From contig NZ_CP101454.1 in NCBI RefSeq assembly GCF_024362405.1, forward strand, positions 248,001-312,000: a stretch of DNA of 64,000 nt, given 5' to 3'. A program made the translations under genes and the position numbers. The notes under the pieces were generated by a model, which was given only the letters and a program-made list of their open reading frames with translations, ran no database searches and was not told where the DNA came from. Origin of the DNA: Halorarius litoreus. GTDB lineage: Archaea; Halobacteriota; Halobacteria; Halobacteriales; Haloarculaceae. Shown here piece after piece: positions 59,316-64,000 of the stretch (the stretch's first letter is position 1; every line of letters begins with the position of its first letter).

Positions 59316-59762
59316 TCAGTCCCCAGCGTTCGGGTTCTCGAGGTACGACGCTTCGAGCGCGCGAGCCGATTCAGGGCGGTCGACGTACCGGCGGTCGACG
59401 GTGGCCAGCACACTCCCGAGGAGCCCGAAGCTCACGAGGACAGCGAGCAGTTCCTGACGGCCCACGCTCGCGACGGCCCGGACCAGCGAGAGGTCGAACG
59501 CGAGGAGCCCGAGATACGTCACCGCGAGCGCGACGACGGCCAGCATGAACCCGTCGACGTACTCGGTGCCGGTCGGTTCGGGCCGTTCCCTGACGGCGAC
59601 GACGAGGACGACCGTCGCCGAGAACGCGAACGTGAGCCCAAGCGCCCACGTCGTGACGGTCGTCTCGCCGACGATGAACAGGTAGCCGAGCCCCCAGAGA
59701 GCGAGGGCGGCCGGGAGCGAAACCGCGCCCGCGAGCCGGGCGAGGTTCGGTGAGCGGTACAT
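59316..59762 (-). CDS. Four-helix membrane protein, unknown function
   Basis: A 148-residue membrane protein from ATG 59762: MYRSPNLARLAGAVSLPAAL. Helices are near residues 10-32, 38-58 (TTWALGLTFAFSATVVLVVAV), 72-95 (DGFMLAVVALAVTYLGLLAF) and 105-123 (ELLAVLVSFGLLGSVLATV), with a soluble tail of about 25 residues. It ends 2 bases from the remnant gene on the plus strand. Not recognised. The 228 bases upstream to the next gene show no frame worth calling. Confidence 0.7.
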   Translation of the reverse strand: MYRSPNLARLAGAVSLPAALALWGLGYLFIVGETTVTTWALGLTFAFSATVVLVVAVRERPEPTGTEYVDGFMLAVVALAVTYLGLLAFDLSLVRAVASVGRQELLAVLVSFGLLGSVLATVDRRYVDRPESARALEASYLENPNAGD

Positions 59763-59990
59763 TACACCCACCCTCGTCCCGGTCGGGTCGGGCGTCGACG
59801 GGCCGTGCCTGTGGTGGTTTGCGAGCGTCCGGTGGGTTCGACCGTAGCGTCCCCGTTCATTCAGTGTCGTCTCGGGACGGACTCGACGTACAAGGCCCAC
59901 ACGGTCGTTTCGGGAGTCGTTCGGAACGGAGCGGTTAAATGGCTCTTTCCGCCACGAGGACGGCCACGATAGGACACGACAGGGTGCCGG

Positions 59991-60641
59991 TCACTCCGAG
60001 ACGACGGTCGAGAGCACCTTCCCCTCAACCTTTCGGAGGTGTTCGCCGACGGTCCCCGCCGAGAGCCCCACCACGCGGGCGATCTCGTCGTGGGTGGCGC
60101 GCCGCGGGACCTCGTAGTAGCCCAGTTCGACGGCGGCCTCCAGGATTTCGCGCTGGCGGTCAGTGAGCCGGGAGACGAGATGCGAGCTCTCCGGCTGGTA
60201 GTCGCCGAGCGACTCCAGCGAGATGGTGAGGTGGTCGGGGACCGCGTCGACGGCCCGCCGGATGGCGTCCGACCGACCGACGAGCGTGACCCGCACCGCG
60301 CCGTCGGGGAGGCACGTGATCGGCGGGTCGATGACGATCTCGTTCTCCTGCAGGATGCGGAGGAGTGCCTCGACCGTGTCGTTGGCGTCGATGTGGATGT
60401 ACGCGAGCCCCTCGGCACCATCGGTCACGTCGGCGTCCAGCACCTCGTCGCAGGCGTCGAGCACCGCCTGCGCCCGGCCGAGGTCGCCGTGGAGCCGGTA
60501 GAGCATCACCGCCGTCCCGTCGTCGAGCAGCGTCACCTGATTGATGGACCGTCGGTCGGCGGACGGCTCCTCAGTGAGCGCCCGGTCGGCTGGATGGAGT
60601 CCCGCGCCGTCCGGCGAGATGACGACTGTCGCGTACCGCAT
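59991..60641 (-). CDS. Bat-type HTH_10 transcriptional regulator
   Basis: A 216-residue cytosolic regulator starting MRYATVVISPDGAGLHPADR. The first 140 residues form a ligand-binding-like domain of alternating strands and helices (QVTLLDDGTAVMLYRLHG; AYIHIDANDTVEALLRIL; VRVTLVGRSDAIRRAV). The C-terminus is a bacterio-opsin-activator HTH_10: LTDRQREILEAAVELGYYEV, then RATHDEIARVVGLSAGTVGEHLRKVEG in blocks. It lies divergent from the R2lox gene with 148 bases between, so it probably controls that gene or itself. The signal sensed is unknown. Confidence 0.87.
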   Translation of the reverse strand: MRYATVVISPDGAGLHPADRALTEEPSADRRSINQVTLLDDGTAVMLYRLHGDLGRAQAVLDACDEVLDADVTDGAEGLAYIHIDANDTVEALLRILQENEIVIDPPITCLPDGAVRVTLVGRSDAIRRAVDAVPDHLTISLESLGDYQPESSHLVSRLTDRQREILEAAVELGYYEVPRRATHDEIARVVGLSAGTVGEHLRKVEGKVLSTVVSE

Positions 60642-60789
60642 ATCGGCACGTCGGACGAGAGCCAGTTGACTGTTTCCTTCGGCGCAGTCGAGGCCGCCAT
60701 CGGGACGAACAGCCGTGGTACGCCGTGACTTGAATACCCCTCGGATGGGTGGCGACAGGCCGATTGAGGCGACCGCCACACGGAGAGGT

Positions 60790-61746
60790 ATGTCACGGTA
60801 CGCCGATGCCGAACGCTCGCTCCGTCTCGACCCCGACAGCCAGTCGGGCGGCTACTTCCGCCACGCCGTCTACAATCACTGGGACCCCTACGAGGACATC
60901 GCCCAGGAGACCATCGAGACCGACCGTGAGCGGCTGGTGGCCGACGACGGTCTCCAGGAGTCGGAGTTCGACGCGCTCCGGCAGACCGTCGCGCTGTTCG
61001 GTGCGGGCGAGGAGGCCGTCACCGAGGACCTCGCGCCGCTCTCGCTGGTCCTCGACAGCATCGACGACCAGATGTTCATCTCCTCGCAGATTTACGAGGA
61101 GGCGAAACACACCCAGTTCTTCGACCGCTACTGGCGAGAGGTTATCAACCCGGTCGCCGAACACCACGGCTTCGAGGTGACGCCGCCGACCGCCGACCGC
61201 TACTTCATGGACGGCTACGCGAAGCTGTTCGACGGTACCGAGGAAGCGATGCACCGCCTGCTGGAGGACGACACGCCCGAGAACCGTGTCACGGCGTACT
61301 GTCACTACCACCTCGTCGTCGAGAGCGTCCTCGCACAGACCGGCTACTACGGCATCACGTCCTCACTCTCCGACCGTGGACCGGACATCCGGGCCGAGGG
61401 CGCACGGGAGGCGTTCCCGAACCTCCCCGGACTGGTCGAGGGCGTCAGCTACATCCGCTCGGACGAGGGGCGCCACGTCGGCTTCGGGATGCACAAGGTC
61501 CAACAGCACATCGCCGAGGACGGCGTCGACCCCGCGACGGTCCAGAACACGCTCCAGCGCCTGATGCCGTACGTCGCGGAAATCGTGAGCGACACCGACG
61601 ACCTCGTCGACCCGGTGGCGCTCGTCGAGTACGCCAGCGACAAACTCACTCGCCGTGTCGAGATCATCACCGACACGCAGGCGGAGATTCCCGACGTCGA
61701 GACGCTCGTCTCGCTCGACGACTCGCCGACGCCTGCCGACGACTGA
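60790..61746 (+). CDS. R2-like ligand-binding oxidase (R2lox) family protein
   Basis: A 318-residue ferritin-like protein. Metal ligands are in GAGEEAVTEDLAP (Glu), IYEEAKHTQFFDRYW (Glu and His), HYHLVVESVLAQTGYYG (Glu) and IRSDEGRHVGFG (Glu and His). The Val two residues after the first Glu and a Tyr five residues before the third-helix Glu are the pair that form the Val-Tyr ether crosslink in R2lox, and both are present. R2lox uses a Mn/Fe site and binds a fatty acid; it does not support a ribonucleotide reductase radical in known members. ATG 60790 has GGAGAGG upstream. Role in vivo unknown; membrane-associated lipid oxidation is a guess. Confidence 0.85.
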   Translation: MSRYADAERSLRLDPDSQSGGYFRHAVYNHWDPYEDIAQETIETDRERLVADDGLQESEFDALRQTVALFGAGEEAVTEDLAPLSLVLDSIDDQMFISSQIYEEAKHTQFFDRYWREVINPVAEHHGFEVTPPTADRYFMDGYAKLFDGTEEAMHRLLEDDTPENRVTAYCHYHLVVESVLAQTGYYGITSSLSDRGPDIRAEGAREAFPNLPGLVEGVSYIRSDEGRHVGFGMHKVQQHIAEDGVDPATVQNTLQRLMPYVAEIVSDTDDLVDPVALVEYASDKLTRRVEIITDTQAEIPDVETLVSLDDSPTPADD

Positions 61747-61849
61747 GCCGACTCGTAGCGGGGCGACGCCGCCGCATACTGATTCTAATTTCGCTTTCGC
61801 GCGTGCTTACGCCGGAAACAGACTGCCGATTACGGCCCCATGCGAGAGA

Positions 61850-61930
61850 TTCTCAATCCCTTATATTCCTTCCCGTCGAATAATGAGTCCCCACTAATTA
61901 ACCAATATTAACATTATAATTCATAACAGT
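61850..61930 (+). promoter_or_regulatory. AT-rich promoter region upstream of the aceA operon
   Basis: This is the most AT-rich stretch in the window. CCCTTATATTCCTTCC (about 61857-61872) resembles an archaeal BRE/TATA element, and a second candidate is ACCAATATTAACATTATAAT (about 61900-61919). In haloarchaea the glyoxylate genes are induced on acetate, so a controlled promoter is expected here. The exact start of transcription cannot be read from sequence. No other gene lies in the 216 bases after the R2lox gene. Confidence 0.5.
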
Positions 61931-61962
61931 TTTGTACCCGTCTGCATCACGATGAGGTGCAC

Positions 61963-62094
61963 ATGATGAGCGACACACAGTCCGTGCGGTCACCGGCGAC
62001 CGCGGCCGCAGGGCCGCAACGGCCGTCTTCGCCCGGGCTGTGCTCGTTCGCGCCCGAGAGAGCCGGCTCGACCGGTGACTCGGAGGATATCTAA
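61963..62094 (+). CDS. Possible small leader ORF (43 aa) ahead of aceA
   Basis: From ATG 61963 to TAA 62094 a 43-residue frame encodes [20 protein letters not shown] and ends GSTGDSEDI. The stop is 2 bases before the aceA ATG, and the frames differ. GAGGTG seven bases before the ATG could be a ribosome site. The product is Ser/Pro/Ala-rich and lacks clear structure. It could be a translated leader coupled to aceA, a tiny protein, or chance. No homologue is recalled. Confidence 0.4.
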   Translation: MMSDTQSVRSPATAAAGPQRPSSPGLCSFAPERAGSTGDSEDI

Positions 62095-62096
62095 CA

Positions 62097-63161
62097 ATGG
62101 GACACAACAACGACGGAGAGGACAAGGTCGCAAGCCGAGTCCAGAACACGGAATCGATCGTTCGCGACGTCGACAACGCCGCCGCGCGCGAGCTGCGCGA
62201 CAAGCTGAACAACCAGGACTACGTCTTCGCTCCCGGTCTCTACCACGCGCTCGACGCCCGCCTCGCCGAGATGGCCGGGCTCGACGCCGCGTACATGTCG
62301 GGCTACTCGACGGTGCTGGGCCAGTTCGGCTTCCCGGACCTCGAGATGGTCACGATGACCGAGATGGTCGAGAACGCCAAGCGCATCGTCGAGGCGACGA
62401 ACCTGCCGGTCATCGCCGACTGTGACACCGGCTACGGTGGCATCCACAACGTCCGACGCGCGGTCCGCGAGTACGAGAAGGCCGGCGTCGCCGCCATCCA
62501 CATCGAGGACCAGACGACCCCGAAGCGCTGTGGCCACATCGCGGGCAAGCAGATCGTCTCGCGCGAGCAGGCGAAGGCCCGCTTCTCCGCCGCAGTCGAC
62601 GCGAAGCAGTCCGAGGACACCATCATCATCGCCCGCACGGACGCCTACGGCTCCGCCAACGGCGACTGGGAGGAGCACCTCGAGCGCGGCCGGATGTACG
62701 CCGACGCCGGCGTCGACCTCGTCTGGCCCGAGATGCCCGACCCGTCGCGTGAGGACGCGGTCAACTACGCCGAGACCATCCACGAGACCCACCCCGACCT
62801 GAAGCTCGCGTTCAACTACTCGTCGAGCTTCGCGTGGTCCGAGGAGGAGGACCCGCTCACGTTCCAGGAGCTGGGCGACCTCGGCTACAAGTACCAGTTC
62901 ATCACCCTCTACGCGCTGCACTCCGGTGCACACGCGGTGTACGAGGACATGAAGAACATCGCGGAGAACGACGAGGAGGCGCAGTGGGACCTCGAGGGTC
63001 GCTACCTCGGCCACGAGACCGAGAGCCACCACGAGCTCTCGTTCGTCTCGCGCTTCCAGGACATCGAGGCGCAGTTCGACCCCGAGGCGAAGAAGCGGAT
63101 GGAGGAGTCCGCCGGCTTCACCGAGGAAGAGTCGGACCCGGTCACCTCGAACGACGACTGA
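62097..63161 (+). CDS. aceA: Isocitrate lyase AceA
   Basis: A 354-residue haloarchaeal isocitrate lyase, which cleaves isocitrate to glyoxylate and succinate in the glyoxylate cycle. The catalytic motif is KRCGH with C145, and the surrounding [15 protein letters not shown] fits the family. Other landmarks are [12 protein letters not shown] with Mg ligands, [10 protein letters not shown] and [13 protein letters not shown]. The length is shorter than bacterial AceA and typical of halophiles. Downstream is aceB, after two hairpin units. The gene allows growth on acetate and other C2 sources. Cytosolic. Confidence 0.94.
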   Translation: MGHNNDGEDKVASRVQNTESIVRDVDNAAARELRDKLNNQDYVFAPGLYHALDARLAEMAGLDAAYMSGYSTVLGQFGFPDLEMVTMTEMVENAKRIVEATNLPVIADCDTGYGGIHNVRRAVREYEKAGVAAIHIEDQTTPKRCGHIAGKQIVSREQAKARFSAAVDAKQSEDTIIIARTDAYGSANGDWEEHLERGRMYADAGVDLVWPEMPDPSREDAVNYAETIHETHPDLKLAFNYSSSFAWSEEEDPLTFQELGDLGYKYQFITLYALHSGAHAVYEDMKNIAENDEEAQWDLEGRYLGHETESHHELSFVSRFQDIEAQFDPEAKKRMEESAGFTEEESDPVTSNDD

Positions 63162-63227
63162 AGGGTCGCCGCAGTGACAACCGGCGACGACTGAAGGGTC
63201 GCCGTCGAGCCATCCGGCGACGACTGA
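63162..63227 (+). repeat. Two tandem 33-nt hairpin units after aceA
   Basis: Directly after the aceA TGA two units of 33 nt follow one another (63162-63194 and 63195-63227). Both begin AGGGTCGCCG and end CCGGCGACGACTGA; only the loop differs (CAGTGACAA against TCGAGCCAT). The first matches the unit after mscS from its third base on. Each unit restates the gene-end sequence GACGACTGA, so three such stops stand in a row in one frame. Confidence 0.88.
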
Positions 63228-63394
63228 AGCGTCGGTTCGCACCGACATCGACCCCCGCGAGAGGAGGTCACAACTCATCGAATTTCTTTCGCCCGGCCGA
63301 TTAGCGTAGAGGCCATATTCCGCCGCCATACCGTGAATTCTGGCCGATTCGGCCACCTTTAATACCGGTCAACTGGACCCTTCGAGTGACTCAG

Positions 63395-64000
63395 ATGTCT
63401 ATCGACAAGCGCAACCACGACCGGAAGTTCGTCCGGACGTTCTTCACCTCGCCCACCGCGGTCGAGGGGGAGGACGACTCCGCGAAGATGATTCGAAGCG
63501 CCTCCCAGCTCCGCGGGATGCAGGCACCCGACGTGTGGGTGCCGGACAACGAGGACGCCACGGCCCCCTCGATGCGCGACGAGGGCGCGGCGAACATCGT
63601 CGAGGTCGTCTCGGAGAACGGCGCCGACTTCCCCGGCGAGATTCACCCGCGCGTCGTCTGGCACCGCGACAGCCCCAGCACGCGCTATCAGGGGTTCCAG
63701 CACATGCTCCAGATCGCCGACCCCGCGAAGGACGCGGTCGAGCACATCGACGGCTTCGTCATCCCCGAGGTCGGCGGCATCGACGACTGGAAGAAGGCGG
63801 ACGAGTTCATCACCATCGTCGAGCACGAGCACGGGCTCGAGGAAGGAAGCCTCGCGATGTCGGTCATCATCGAGAGCGGCTCGGCCGAACTCGCCATGAG
63901 AAAACTCCGCGACGAGATGGGCAAGCCGGACAACAACCTCGAGCGGATGTTCCTGCTCGTCGACGGTGAGGTCGACTACACGAAGGACATGCGCGCCATC
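63395..64000 (+). CDS. aceB: Malate synthase AceB (haloarchaeal type), partial
   Basis: The first 202 residues of a haloarchaeal malate synthase; the gene continues past the window. It begins MSIDKRNHDRKFVRTFFTSP, with VWVPDNEDATAPSMRDEGA and HPRVVWHRDSPSTRYQGFQHM in blocks. The acidic residue region VDGEVDYTKDMRAI is reached at the edge. Haloarchaeal AceB belongs to a short type distinct from bacterial malate synthases A and G. It condenses glyoxylate with acetyl-CoA to malate, completing the glyoxylate cycle with AceA. The promoter-like CCTTTAATACCGG lies about 40 bases upstream, so aceB may have its own start. Confidence 0.92.
   Translation, partial: MSIDKRNHDRKFVRTFFTSPTAVEGEDDSAKMIRSASQLRGMQAPDVWVPDNEDATAPSMRDEGAANIVEVVSENGADFPGEIHPRVVWHRDSPSTRYQGFQHMLQIADPAKDAVEHIDGFVIPEVGGIDDWKKADEFITIVEHEHGLEEGSLAMSVIIESGSAELAMRKLRDEMGKPDNNLERMFLLVDGEVDYTKDMRAI

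Noticed and set aside
63162-63227. Start of a CRISPR array
   Set aside because: The 33-nt units are directly adjacent with no spacers and recur as a single copy after mscS; no cas gene is present.

Overview
This window comes from a halophilic archaeon (class Halobacteria). The base composition is very GC-rich, the proteins are strongly acidic, several genes start with GTG or overlap as ATGA/TGATG, and the gene content is haloarchaeal: archaeosine tRNA genes, TrmY and Pus10, SAMP-type ubiquitin-like proteins, Bat-type HTH regulators, a PGF-CTERM surface protein, SecD/SecF with adjacent archaeal-type genes, and the haloarchaeal aceA/aceB glyoxylate pair. I cannot name the genus from sequence alone.

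Layout. 1-5.9 kb: a membrane protein cut by the window edge, the wreck of an amino-acid permease/universal-stress fusion, pncC, a GIDE-like membrane protein, an aminotransferase and a GMC oxidoreductase. 6-10 kb: tgtA and arcS overlap, followed by small unknown genes. 10.3-12.4 kb: a membrane sensor with PAS, GAF and Bat-type HTH parts. 12.6-22 kb: the most striking region, a tightly overlapping three-gene operon for the cell surface. It encodes a 2380-residue secreted protein with PKD modules, two PQQ-type propellers, CARDB modules and an alpha-2-macroglobulin-like thioester domain. Next come a secreted protein ending in a dockerin and a cohesin-like protein with a PGF-CTERM anchor. 22-34.7 kb: mixed housekeeping genes, including a lactonase-like hydrolase, a SAMP cluster, RaSEA (the third archaeosine gene), a Nudix hydrolase and a PHP-type DUF3604 protein. 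34.8 kb: tRNA-Pro(CGG). 35-46 kb: TrmY, a histidine kinase, three sugar-nucleotide epimerase-type genes (one a UDP-sulfoquinovose synthase homologue), an aldo/keto reductase, and glmS with a GlmU-type nucleotidyltransferase. 46-57 kb: MscS channel, Pus10, RNase HII, SecD/SecF, a MOSC protein, an enoyl-CoA hydratase-type enzyme and tRNA-Thr(GGT). 57.4-64 kb: decayed genes, a Bat-type regulator divergent from an R2lox oxidase, then aceA and the first part of aceB.

How the genes fit together. TgtA, ArcS and RaSEA give a complete archaeosine-15 pathway, and Pus10 plus TrmY give pseudouridine-54 and its N1-methylation, so four or five tRNA-modifying steps lie in one window. GlmS, the GlmU-like enzyme and the epimerase operon supply sugar nucleotides. 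The giant surface protein is packed with N-glycosylation sequons that could use them. The surface operon suggests a covalent-capture module (thioester), held to the cell by a cohesin-dockerin pair and an archaeosortase-processed anchor; this is inference from domain content.

The window also holds several fresh-looking lesions: a 23-bp tandem duplication that shifts the frame of a lipoprotein gene, an in-frame TGA in a metallophosphoesterase, an apparent deletion that removed the 5' ends of two divergent genes, and a permease gene missing most of its middle. A 33-nt hairpin unit ending in GACGACTGA sits directly after the stop codons of two unrelated genes (mscS and aceA).
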